Assembly (NCBI RefSeq): GCF_013409595.1
Contig: NZ_JACCBD010000001.1
Location: 1-64,000 of the forward strand
DNA: 64,000 nucleotides
Direction: 5' to 3'
Source of the DNA: Leucobacter aridicollis
GTDB taxonomy: Bacteria > Actinomycetota > Actinomycetes > Actinomycetales > Microbacteriaceae
How positions within the stretch are numbered: the stretch's first letter is position 1; the number at the start of each line of letters is the position of its first letter. Made by a program: the position numbers and the translations under genes. The notes beneath the pieces were generated by a model. That model was not told the DNA's origin. It saw only the letters and a list, made by a program, of their open reading frames with translations, and ran no database searches. Below, one piece after another: positions 8,721 through 16,229 of the stretch.

Positions 8721-9149
8721 CTATTTGTCTTCGGGGAGGACTTCGTTCTGCTTTCCGTTGTCGACGACATCCGCGTCCGCAGAAGTCACGACCTGGTTCC
8801 CGCTCGAGGTTTCGACGAACTCGATGGTCGACACGCTCTGTGCTTCGACCCTGTTGATCGAGCCATCGACGACCAGGGTTTCCACCTCTCCCTCGGCAAC
8901 GATGAGAGAGTTCACGCCCGTGATCTCCAGGCGAGCGCAGTCCTTCTCGACAGTCAGGATCGCGTTGCTAGCCTCTGCCTGCGCGAGCCCGTCGACACAT
9001 TCGACTGTTTGCCTTTCGGGGACATAGCTCGACACCTCTTTTGTCTCAGCCTGGGCGTTACCGCCCGTCGCGGACGAGGTGCATCCTGCGAGTGCGGCGC
9101 TGAGCGCAAAGACGGTTGTTGCCGTGATGACTGCTGTGGTGTGCTTCAT
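8721..9149 (-). CDS. Secreted lipoprotein, DUF3060-like
   Basis: The 142-residue product begins with a lipoprotein signal (MKHTTAVITATTVFALSA) and a lipobox ALAGC, so it should be lipid-anchored on the outside of the membrane. The mature part is short beta-strand repeats ('ARLEITGVNSLIVAEG', 'VETLVVDGSINRVEA', 'STIEFVETS'), the pattern of DUF3060-type domains. The function of that family is unknown. The ATG at 9149 follows AAGGAAGC in the coding direction. The frame is open further upstream but overlaps the next gene. It sits between a glycosyltransferase and the initiating sugar transferase, so an envelope role tied to the polysaccharide is likely by context. Confidence 0.75.
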   Translation of the reverse strand: MKHTTAVITATTVFALSAALAGCTSSATGGNAQAETKEVSSYVPERQTVECVDGLAQAEASNAILTVEKDCARLEITGVNSLIVAEGEVETLVVDGSINRVEAQSVSTIEFVETSSGNQVVTSADADVVDNGKQNEVLPEDK

Positions 9150-9171
9150 GGGAGCTTCCTTTTGGTGTGGG

Positions 9172-10287
9172 TTAGGCGGGTTGGAGAGACAGTGACATCC
9201 AGTCACGAATCTCGGAGGTGAATCGGTTGGTGCTGAATTCGCGGGCTCGTTCGCGGCAGGCAAGGCCCGAGAGGCGGCTCGCCGCGGTGACTGCTGAAGC
9301 GAGTGACTCGTGCGAAAAGTCGTGAACCGAAACGCCGGTGACGTCTTCGAGCATCGACTCAGACGCGCCACCGACCGCGTTGACGACCACGGGAGTGCCG
9401 AGGGCCATCGCCTCGACAGGCATGATGCCGAAGTCCTCGACCGCGGGAAACACATACACGAGCGCGTGTTGCATGAGCGCCGCAACCATCTCGTCGGATG
9501 GGCGCGAGACAAAGATGACGGGCGTAGAGCTTTCTGCCGCGTACGCTCGCAGCCTCGTCTCGTCGGGGCCGGAACCTGCGAGCACGACCGGTACGCCCGC
9601 AGCGGCACCGGCGTCGATGACGCGGTCGAGCGCCTTATACGGTACGAAGCGGGAGGCTCCGAGAATGTATGTGCCTGGCAGGGCTTGGAATGTCGCCGCC
9701 TCAGTAGCGCTCAGTGCATCGCGCCAATCGCCACGCCGGGACAGTCGTGAGATATCGACCGGAGGATAAATGACCGTCGCGTCAGTGTCCCAGACACGCC
9801 GAATTCGGTTGCGCACGAACTTGCTGTTGGCAGCGACATTGCGATTACGGCGGGCAGCGTGCCGATCGATCGTCCGGAACGTGGGGGCGACCGCTCGGAG
9901 ATACCACGACGAGGCCCGGCCATCGAGCTCCGGTTCCCACAAATACCGTGCCGGAGTATGCACGTAAACGAACTTACGTTCTGCTGTCACGCCAGCGACC
10001 TGCGCGTGGTGGGCAAAGAGGTGGGAGCTAATTAGAGACCAGTCGTATTCCCCAACTCGTAGTTCACGCCACACGTGCGGCATGAACGGCATTGCCAGCG
10101 CCTTCTTTCCCCGGACTGGGGTGCGGGACAGGGGGCTCTCGATGACTCGCCTCGGATAGCGCCCCGGGGCATCATCCCAGAGGCAGTAAATGTCGGCTTC
10201 AGGGGCCAGATCCGCGAACGCGTCTAGGACGCGCTCAGCTCCTCCGACGCGTTCAATCCACTCGTGGACGATCAGTCCGGTCATCAT
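9172..10287 (-). CDS. Glycosyltransferase family 4
   Basis: This 371-residue GT-B glycosyltransferase should add a sugar to the lipid-linked repeat unit at the cytoplasmic face. The C-terminal half shows the GT4 signature: 'YILGASRFVPYKALDRVIDA', then 'EDFGIMPVEAMALGTPVV', which is the EX7E nucleotide-sugar motif. The N-terminal 'ERVGGAERVLDAF' is typical of mannosyl/rhamnosyl-transferase-like members. It starts at tandem ATG codons (10287) behind GAGGTGAC. It heads the operon that continues with the lipoprotein and the initiating transferase, and its promoter is shared divergently with gntR1. Donor and acceptor are unknown. Confidence 0.9.
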   Translation of the reverse strand: MMTGLIVHEWIERVGGAERVLDAFADLAPEADIYCLWDDAPGRYPRRVIESPLSRTPVRGKKALAMPFMPHVWRELRVGEYDWSLISSHLFAHHAQVAGVTAERKFVYVHTPARYLWEPELDGRASSWYLRAVAPTFRTIDRHAARRNRNVAANSKFVRNRIRRVWDTDATVIYPPVDISRLSRRGDWRDALSATEAATFQALPGTYILGASRFVPYKALDRVIDAGAAAGVPVVLAGSGPDETRLRAYAAESSTPVIFVSRPSDEMVAALMQHALVYVFPAVEDFGIMPVEAMALGTPVVVNAVGGASESMLEDVTGVSVHDFSHESLASAVTAASRLSGLACRERAREFSTNRFTSEIRDWMSLSLQPA

Positions 10288-10311
10288 GTCACCTCGAATG
10301 TAGTCATCTAG

Positions 10312-10446
10312 TATTTCAGAATGTTAAATACCAACAACCCCAAGAGTAGCCGCGCTGCTCACAAGATGCAATGCAGTATGCTGAAATTCTACTTTGCCAA
10401 CATTGGCTAACGCTCGTGTTAATTGGGTGTGAAATCCGAAATTTCA
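10312..10446. promoter_or_regulatory. Operator-rich divergent promoter between GT4 operon and gntR1
   Basis: Three related sites are visible. TATTTCAGAATGTT (10312-10325) lies inside a larger dyad TATTT...AAATA (10312-10330). In the minus direction it falls between a TTGTTG -35-like and an AATACT -10-like hexamer. AATTTCAGCATACT is read on the minus strand at 10375-10388. TGAAAT-CCGAA-ATTTCA is an inverted repeat at 10430-10446, just before gntR1. Matching sites occur at 16185, 19605, 21501 and 24921, pointing to autoregulation and operon control by the GntR proteins. Confidence 0.65.
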
Positions 10447-10465
10447 ATTAGATAGGTAGGTGGTT

Positions 10466-11143
10466 ATGGCCGCTCACCGAGACTCGGTCGCGCAACGTCC
10501 GCTGCTGAGGCAGCACGTCTACGACAGGCTGCTTGAGAAGCTCATCGATGGGACGTTGGCCCCTGGCATGCGCCTGCGGGACGACGAGCTGGCGGGGATG
10601 ATGTCTGTATCCCGCACCCCTGTGCGGGAAGCAATCGCCCAGTTAAGCGCAGCGGGCCTCGTAGAAACCGCGCCGAACCGGTATACGCGGGTGACTGAGC
10701 TGTTCTCGCCGGAACTCCCCACGATCTTGGATACATTCGAAGCACTTTGTGCGCTCGCGATCGCAAACGCGGCGCCCGCGTTGCGCTCCGTCCGGGGCAT
10801 CGACGCGGAAGTAATGCTCTTCAGGATTGAGCGGGAACTCACCGAGAACCCGTTCGAAGCAATGATTATGATCGGACGGTTCTGCGGGCGCTATGTGACA
10901 TCCCCAACGCTGGTCCAACTCATCGAGGTGGCCCAGCCACGGCTGCTTCGGATAGCTGCGCAGCGTCCCGAAGTTCTCCGCGCGCGAGAGGTGTTGAGTG
11001 CCGCCGAACGTGCGCTCGAGGCGCTCAGGCGATGCGATCCGGTGACGTTAGGCGATGAATTCTCCAAGGGGTTCGCGGCGATCCGCGAGGGCATCATTGG
11101 CCTCGCCGAAGGAGCGTGGCTGAACGCTCAGAGTTCAATCTGA
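10466..11143 (+). CDS. GntR-family transcriptional regulator (gntR1)
   Basis: This 225-residue regulator has an N-terminal GntR winged helix (residues about 12-75: 'LLRQHVYDRLLEKLIDGTL', then 'MSVSRTPVREAIAQLSAAG') and an all-helical C-terminal effector domain of the FCD type. The ATG at 10466 is preferred over the GTG at 10460 because AGGTAGG lies at the right distance. The protein at 19637-20308 is a clear paralog (DGTLAPG, VSRTPIRDAI, PNRFTRV). Both genes have the same 14-bp motif at their promoters, so mutual or self regulation is likely. It points away from the GT4 operon and converges with small protein B. The ligand is unknown. Confidence 0.9.
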   Translation: MAAHRDSVAQRPLLRQHVYDRLLEKLIDGTLAPGMRLRDDELAGMMSVSRTPVREAIAQLSAAGLVETAPNRYTRVTELFSPELPTILDTFEALCALAIANAAPALRSVRGIDAEVMLFRIERELTENPFEAMIMIGRFCGRYVTSPTLVQLIEVAQPRLLRIAAQRPEVLRAREVLSAAERALEALRRCDPVTLGDEFSKGFAAIREGIIGLAEGAWLNAQSSI

Positions 11144-11177
11144 GGAGCTCTTTCCAGTGTCGACGATTCTGATGTCT

Positions 11178-11510
11178 CTAGGCGGCAAGCGCGCGGACAT
11201 CCTCGATCTCGCGGCATAGGAGCCGCATCTCGCCGAGCAGGTGTTGCGTCGAAGCCCAATCGCGGGACGCTGCGGCTTCGAGCGCTTGATTTCGGAGATC
11301 GATGCAGGCAACGCGTAACTGCCGAACGTGGGTTCTTCGAATTGCATCCGTTTCAGCGCGTGAAAGCGAGTCGAGCGCAGTGCAGATGTTGTGGACTCCG
11401 TCTGCGGCAATGGCGACCTGCCGAGAGAGAAGTGATGCGTCGACATCTGCACAGGGTGCGCCCTCAGCATGCCCCGTGATGCGCTCGGTTTTCGGGTTCT
11501 TCACCAGCAT
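11178..11510 (-). CDS. Small helical protein of unknown function (family member B)
   Basis: This 110-residue predicted helical protein starts at ATG 11510 behind GGAGAGATCA. Its second half (ETDAIR, CIDLRNQ, LGEMRLLCREIEDV) parallels the 114-residue protein at 4365-4709 (ETDPIR, CDDLRHR, FAEMNDLCAEVAAI) with closely similar spacing, so the two look like diverged paralogs. No known domain, signal peptide or membrane segment is seen. It is encoded convergently with gntR1, only 34 bases from its stop. The repeated neighbourhood with regulators suggests it modulates regulator activity; this is inference without a known precedent. Confidence 0.55.
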   Translation of the reverse strand: MLVKNPKTERITGHAEGAPCADVDASLLSRQVAIAADGVHNICTALDSLSRAETDAIRRTHVRQLRVACIDLRNQALEAAASRDWASTQHLLGEMRLLCREIEDVRALAA

Positions 11511-11790
11511 TGATCTCTCCGTCCAGCTTGGAGTTCGGGTCCAACGTGCGATGACAAGGCCACCAACGACACTCCGTTAGTGTGCCCATCACCGCTGATT
11601 TGTCGGCTTTCGAGCGGTTCCGACTCGGCGGTCTTGGACCCTGACGGGCGATGCTCGAGAGCACATACCTATGCTTCCACGCGACACGACGCTGGAGTCA
11701 GGATTGGGCGCCGCAGGGTGAGAGTTGCGCGAAGACAAGCCCCAATGCGGGGCGGCGCCTCCTGTACGTCAGTGGCGGGCGGCGGGAACG
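11511..11790. other. Intergenic region between GT2 operon end and small protein B
   Basis: About 280 bases with no convincing coding sequence. A short perfect hairpin GCCCC-AATGC-GGGGC near 11740 lies just downstream of the GT2 gene stop (11791, minus strand) and could help end that operon's transcript; no U-rich tail follows. The promoter for small protein B should lie in the left half. Nothing else was recognised. Confidence 0.4.
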
Positions 11791-12684
11791 TCAGTGGTGT
11801 CGCCGCTGAGTAGCTCGGGACGCCAGCGCCAGCCTTGAAAGGTCAGTGATATGGCCCCATAGGCGTCCCGCCCGGGTGGCGAGAGCGCCCGTCAGGCTTC
11901 GTCTTGCCAGAGCCTGCGGTAGGGCAAGGCACACGCCTGCCACTTCGCGAAGCAGGTCGCTGACGCCCCATGAGGCCCCATTCAGCCGGTGCCGCGCAAG
12001 CAATGCCGCATCGCTCCGCGCATCTTCGCAGCCCTGTAGAAAGAGCTCTCGGGGCGTCTCGCGACGTCGAAAGTGGAGCACGGACTCTGGTACGAATTTG
12101 GCCCGATAGCCAAGATAAGCGGCGCGCCAGGAGAAGTCCACATCTTCGCTGCGTTCGAGGTGTTCATCGAATCCACCGGTCTGTTCGAGCACGTCACGCC
12201 GGACGCCAAGGCTGCAACTTGAGGCGAACGGAAGATGATGAAACTTGGTTGGAAGGCGGTGGACATTAATTTGTCCCCACTCGTTAAGCCCGGTGGCGTT
12301 GAGTCGCGCGTATTCCAGTGTTGTCCCCACGACATCGGCACCCGATTCGAGTGCGGCCACAATCCCGGCTGCCCAGCCTGGCGCAGCCACGTCGTCAGCG
12401 TCACAGAACAGCACGAGGTCTGCGTCGCATGCGGCCCACCCGATGTTTCGAGCAGGGCTTCGCCCACGCCGAGCCGACGAATCAATGGCCCTAATCGTCC
12501 AAGCGCTCGGCCAGGAGACGTCGCCGGCGAGGCATCGAACGGTCTCCAGGTCGGACCCGTTGCAGCTCAGCAACAGCTCGATCGGTCTGCCCGCAAGGCC
12601 CTCCTGGGTAGCGAGCGCATCGAGTTGTTCAGAGAGAAACCGAAAGTCGGGACCGATTGGCACGACTATTGCGACAGTACTCAT
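11791..12684 (-). CDS. Glycosyltransferase family 2 (GT2b)
   Basis: This 297-residue GT-A glycosyltransferase probably adds a sugar during repeat-unit assembly. It opens with 'MSTVAIVVPIGPDF', has a DxD-type metal site in 'LVLFCDADDVAAPGW', and a later 'RSEDVDFSWRAAYLG', the ED(V)DxxxR acceptor-side motif. The start ATG (12684) overlaps the restored stop of the upstream glycosyltransferase as ATGA, the same coupling seen throughout this operon (wzx, pyruvyltransferase, GT2a, GT2b). It is a close relative of GT2a along its full length and was the guide for finding the frameshift there. The frame extends upstream, but that region belongs to GT2a. Confidence 0.88.
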   Translation of the reverse strand: MSTVAIVVPIGPDFRFLSEQLDALATQEGLAGRPIELLLSCNGSDLETVRCLAGDVSWPSAWTIRAIDSSARRGRSPARNIGWAACDADLVLFCDADDVAAPGWAAGIVAALESGADVVGTTLEYARLNATGLNEWGQINVHRLPTKFHHLPFASSCSLGVRRDVLEQTGGFDEHLERSEDVDFSWRAAYLGYRAKFVPESVLHFRRRETPRELFLQGCEDARSDAALLARHRLNGASWGVSDLLREVAGVCLALPQALARRSLTGALATRAGRLWGHITDLSRLALASRATQRRHH

Positions 12685-13555
12685 GCTTCCGGTACCAGGG
12701 GAACGTGGCGGCGCCACGCAAGTGAACGCAGGTGCCCCAGCGCGCGCCCGGACCGGGCCGCGAGCTTCGCGCGCTGCATCGGGCCGAAGGGCGCAAGCGG
12801 AAGAGCAGCAACAACCGCTGAGAGCTCGCGCACGATAACCCACGGGGTCCACCGAGCTCCATGGCTGCGGTGGCGTGCGTGGACACGTAATCGAAGCTCG
12901 CGTCGTCTCGAGCTTGCACATACAGGTCGCGCAGCGTGATACGTCGTCGTACGTGGAGCAGCGCGCCGGCAGCGAATCCAACTGTCAGGCCTGCGTAGGC
13001 GGCCCGCCACGAAAAGTCGACGTCTTCGCATCGCTCGAGGCTCTCGTCGAATCCTTCAAGGAGGTCCAAGGCTGCTCGCCGTGCGCCGAGGTTGCCGCTT
13101 GGGGCGAACGGCAAGTGACCGAACTTTATTGGCAGTCCCTGCATGTTTTGGCCCCAAGTGGCGATGGGGCCGTGGTTGAGCCTCATGTAGTCGTACTCGC
13201 CACCGACGACGTCGGCGTCATCGAGTGCCTCAGTGAGAGAGGCGGCCCACCTCGGCGATACCACGTCGTCGGAGTCGCAAAACAGTATGCGTTCGGCGCT
13301 TGCGAGCCGCCACCCGGCGTTTCTGGCGTAGCTTGGGCCACGGACTGCCGAGGCGTCGTGGACCCGCACTCGCCAGGCGTGTGACCACGCAACCTGGCCG
13401 GCCCACTCCGCAACAGCGCTGACGGCGGAACCGTTGCAGCACAGAATCAACTCCATCTCAGCGCCAGCCGGCACTGCTTGGGCCGCGAGCGCTTCAAGCT
13501 GCGCAGGCAGATGGTGGCACACTGGGCCAACTGGTACGACCACTGCGATCCTCAT
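12681..13555 (-). pseudogene. Glycosyltransferase family 2 (GT2a), frameshifted
   Basis: The reading frame from ATG 13555 (MRIAVVVPVGPV) encodes a GT2 enzyme with 'RILFCDSDDVVSPRW' and 'RCEDVDFSWRAAYAG' up to about residue 225. It then turns into unrelated arginine/serine-rich sequence that would stop at 12629, inside the next gene. The correct tail is in the next frame: 'VHARHRSHGARWTPW' through 'RALGHLRSLAW', matching GT2b 'LARHRLNGASWGV' and 'RLWGHITDLSRLA'. The switch is near 12884-12890 and one missing base restores an exact length match. The restored frame ends at 12681 as an ATGA overlap with GT2b. It is either a real inactivating or phase-variable deletion or a sequencing error. Confidence 0.8.
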
Positions 13556-14631
13556 TCGCGTTCCCCCTGGGTGGCTGCTGAGCTCGCGCCTGGTTCCGAG
13601 GTGCCTCCTGCGAGCCACTCACGCAGCTCTTGCGCTAGCGTCGCGTGCGCCGCGCGGTAGGCAGCTGTGCGGGCCGCAATGCCACTTCGAACCGCGGGTT
13701 CCATGCTTCGCAGAATCTCCGCGGTCATCTCCTCGCTGCTGCTGGTGGCGGTGAGCCGGGGCCGCTCATCAGCAACACTGAGCCAAAAGTCGTCACACTT
13801 GCTTGCATACGGCAGAGGTGTCGCCGGCACGCCGGCCGCGACCGCCGCTATCGTGCCATGCAGCCGCTCCGAGACGAAGGCGGCGCAGCCCGCGATTCGG
13901 TTCATCATCTGGACCACATCGCCATCGAACTCGACCACCTCGACGGGCCCAAGATGAACGGCAAGCTCTGCGTTCACGGGGGCATCGGCGTCGGTCATCT
14001 GGAAGAGCACGATGCCGTACCCGAGGATGTCGGCTGCGGAGCGGACTGCCGCCGCAACGGCAGCGACAGAGAAGCGGCTTGAGCCTTCGGAGCCGAGGCT
14101 GAGCCCGATTACGGGCCGCGTGATCGGGCTCAGCCTCACGACGTCCGGGTAAGCCAAGGCCGGATCGCCCACAACGGGGGCCCAGCCGATCTCACGGGCG
14201 AACTCGCGCTGAGACAATGGACCGCGGATTCCAAGTGTGCGTAGCCCACTGTTCGCGCGCCACGCGTTCCAGTCTTGTGGCTGGGTGCGGAGTGTGAAAC
14301 TGTCATCCGCAGCTGCGATTCCCGCGCCCGCAGAGAAGACGTGGTGCGCCCCAAACATACGTTGGGCAAGTCTCGTGTGGTTGGCCCACGCAGCAAACCC
14401 GATGGTGGTGCCGCCGCCGAGCAGGATCGCGCGGTCGCGGCCTAGAAGCTTCGCGCGGTCGGCGAGAAAGCGCGGCGCGCGGCGCATGAGGTACTTCCGC
14501 AGAATGAGGGGAGCCTTCACGTCTAGCTTTCGGCCGAGCGCCGCCCGCCAGTAGTCATAAATGAGTTCGTCTCCGAAGTTTCCCTCGCCTTGCCAGCCGA
14601 GATAGACAAGCTCGCGGGATCGAATGCTCAT
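13552..14631 (-). CDS. Polysaccharide pyruvyl transferase family protein
   Basis: This 359-residue protein belongs to the CsaB/WcaK-like family that moves pyruvate from phosphoenolpyruvate to a sugar, making acidic pyruvate ketals on surface polymers. It begins with 'LGWQGEGNFGDELIYDY', the family's N-terminal GNxGD motif, has 'AILLGGGTTIGF' in the middle, and 'VSERLHGTIAAVAAGVP', the conserved SxRLHG motif, near the C-terminus. The ATG at 14631 overlaps the wzx stop (ATGA), and the 3' end overlaps GT2a in the same way. It implies that the polymer made by this cluster is pyruvylated; the acceptor sugar is unknown. Confidence 0.88.
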   Translation of the reverse strand: MSIRSRELVYLGWQGEGNFGDELIYDYWRAALGRKLDVKAPLILRKYLMRRAPRFLADRAKLLGRDRAILLGGGTTIGFAAWANHTRLAQRMFGAHHVFSAGAGIAAADDSFTLRTQPQDWNAWRANSGLRTLGIRGPLSQREFAREIGWAPVVGDPALAYPDVVRLSPITRPVIGLSLGSEGSSRFSVAAVAAAVRSAADILGYGIVLFQMTDADAPVNAELAVHLGPVEVVEFDGDVVQMMNRIAGCAAFVSERLHGTIAAVAAGVPATPLPYASKCDDFWLSVADERPRLTATSSSEEMTAEILRSMEPAVRSGIAARTAAYRAAHATLAQELREWLAGGTSEPGASSAATQGERE

Positions 14632-16163
14632 GGGGAGACCTCCTGTTGGGGTGACGGGGTTGGGGTAGTGCGCGTGGGGTCGGCCGCAGGCGTCGTGGCT
14701 TCGCGCGGCGAGCGTCCGCGAAGCGCTGGACGCCAAGACAGTAGCTCGGACCTCACCGGGCGGATTAGCGCGCACATGAGCGCGGTCGTCCCGAGGCCAA
14801 CTGAAATGCTGAGCGCCAGGAGGGTCGTTGGCGGGAGCCCGAAGAATTGCGTGACTGCGGTTGTTGCGCCGGCCGTAGCGGCGATTACGGACGGCCATAT
14901 GAGCGGTGTGAAGACATCGCTGTAGCAAAGGGACGAGTTCCGCACCGCCAGGAGGAGAGCTGGTGCAACGCCAACGACTGCAGAGATGCTTACGGCGAGG
15001 GCGACGCCAGTTGCGCCGTGCTTCGCTCCCATGATGATTGCGACAATCGTCGCCAGTGCTACCGCGAGAACCAACTTCGTCTGGGCGCTAACCCGGCCGT
15101 TGGACACAAGAACCCACGAGGTTCCGAAAACGAGTGGGGCGGCGAATCCGATACCCGACAAGAGGCGCATGGTGTCGCCGGATCCCCGCCAGGCCGACCC
15201 AAAGACCAGCGAAACAAGATCCGGTGCGACCACGACGAGGATCGCCATCGTGGGCCAGAGCGCGAGCACAAAGACGTGAAGGGCACGCCGAAAGAAGGCC
15301 GCGTAATCTTTGGGATCATGAACGAGCCGGCTGAGGATTGGGAGCACCACACGCTGCAGGGGGGCGCTGAGCTGGCCGAGTGGCAGCTGGACGAGCTGCA
15401 TAGCCTGCGAATACAGCCCGGTGGCGAGCGCGCCACTTGTCGCGGACAGTAACACCCGGTCGAGGTTCTGGGAAAGGTAGCGCGTGGTCTGGGTCGCTGC
15501 CATATTGAGGCCGAACCTTACATAGGGACTGGAAGATGCTCGGGATGACGGCCTTCCTGGCCACCATCCGCCCAGGCATTGCATGCCGATGAAGGTGAAG
15601 AGTGCAACCGTCGCTGCCTGCCAGGCGAGGCTGCCCGCCCCGAATCCAGCTGTTGCGAGCGCGATTGCCGTTGCGCAGCCGGTGGCCGAGGCGAGGAGCT
15701 CCACTCCAGCGATGAGCGTAAAGCGCAGCGATCTGGCGAGGAGCGCCTGAGGCACGGCGGTCATGCCCGCAAGCAGCAGAACGGCCGCGATGAGGGGTGC
15801 GTACCTTGGCAGACGGGGTTCTGACAGCGCCTGCCCCAGCGGGGCTACGAGCACGAGAAAGAGCGTCGCAATAACGGCGCTGATGCATGCACTGATGTAG
15901 TGCACACGGCTTGCAATCTGGGGATTCAAGTCGGTGCGTTGCAGCACAGCCGTCGCGAGCCCGGAACCGCGCAGCACCTCCGCGAGAGTCACGAAGACGA
16001 GCATGACCGCGGCGAAGCCATATTCGGCAGGCCCGAGGATGCGGGCAACGACTACTACTGTGCCGAATTGCATAAGAAATCGCAGCGCAGTGGAGCCCGC
16101 GGTCACCAGGCCGCCCCTCAACGCGGCTCGGCCGAGCTCGGCCGACGACTCGAGAGTTCTCAT
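14628..16163 (-). CDS. wzx: Wzx-type lipid-linked oligosaccharide flippase
   Basis: This protein of about 511 residues is almost entirely hydrophobic, with some 12-14 membrane segments. It carries the polysaccharide-flippase signature at the N-terminus ('ALRFLMQFGTVVVVARILGPAEYG'-type region, split here as ARILGPAEYGFAAV). It should flip the undecaprenyl-linked repeat unit to the outer face. The ATG at 16163 is preferred over the GTG at 16169 because AAAGG sits at proper spacing from the ATG. The C-terminal tail is proline/threonine-rich. It heads a minus-strand operon and shares a very short divergent promoter with the wzy-like gene. Family membership is clear; substrate identity is not. Confidence 0.88.
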   Translation of the reverse strand: MRTLESSAELGRAALRGGLVTAGSTALRFLMQFGTVVVVARILGPAEYGFAAVMLVFVTLAEVLRGSGLATAVLQRTDLNPQIASRVHYISACISAVIATLFLVLVAPLGQALSEPRLPRYAPLIAAVLLLAGMTAVPQALLARSLRFTLIAGVELLASATGCATAIALATAGFGAGSLAWQAATVALFTFIGMQCLGGWWPGRPSSRASSSPYVRFGLNMAATQTTRYLSQNLDRVLLSATSGALATGLYSQAMQLVQLPLGQLSAPLQRVVLPILSRLVHDPKDYAAFFRRALHVFVLALWPTMAILVVVAPDLVSLVFGSAWRGSGDTMRLLSGIGFAAPLVFGTSWVLVSNGRVSAQTKLVLAVALATIVAIIMGAKHGATGVALAVSISAVVGVAPALLLAVRNSSLCYSDVFTPLIWPSVIAATAGATTAVTQFFGLPPTTLLALSISVGLGTTALMCALIRPVRSELLSWRPALRGRSPREATTPAADPTRTTPTPSPQQEVSP

Positions 16164-16184
16164 TGCCACCTTTCACCAAACTCA

Positions 16185-16201
16185 TATTTCAGTATACTGT
16201 A
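16185..16201. promoter_or_regulatory. Divergent wzx/wzy promoter with palindromic -10 and operator motif
   Basis: The 66-bp gap between wzx and wzy contains TATTTCAGTATACT (16185-16198). CAGTATACTG is a perfect palindrome (16190-16199), so TATACT reads as a -10 hexamer on both strands and could drive both genes. The 5' half TATTTCAG matches the shared island motif and equals the site at 10375-10388 except for two bases. Confidence 0.65.
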
Positions 16202-16229
16202 GGGACAGAGTATCAGGTAGGAGGTGTGT

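Noticed and set aside
16224..16229. GTG 16224 as wzy start
   Set aside because: It overlaps the AGGAGG ribosome site; GTG 16230 has correct spacing.
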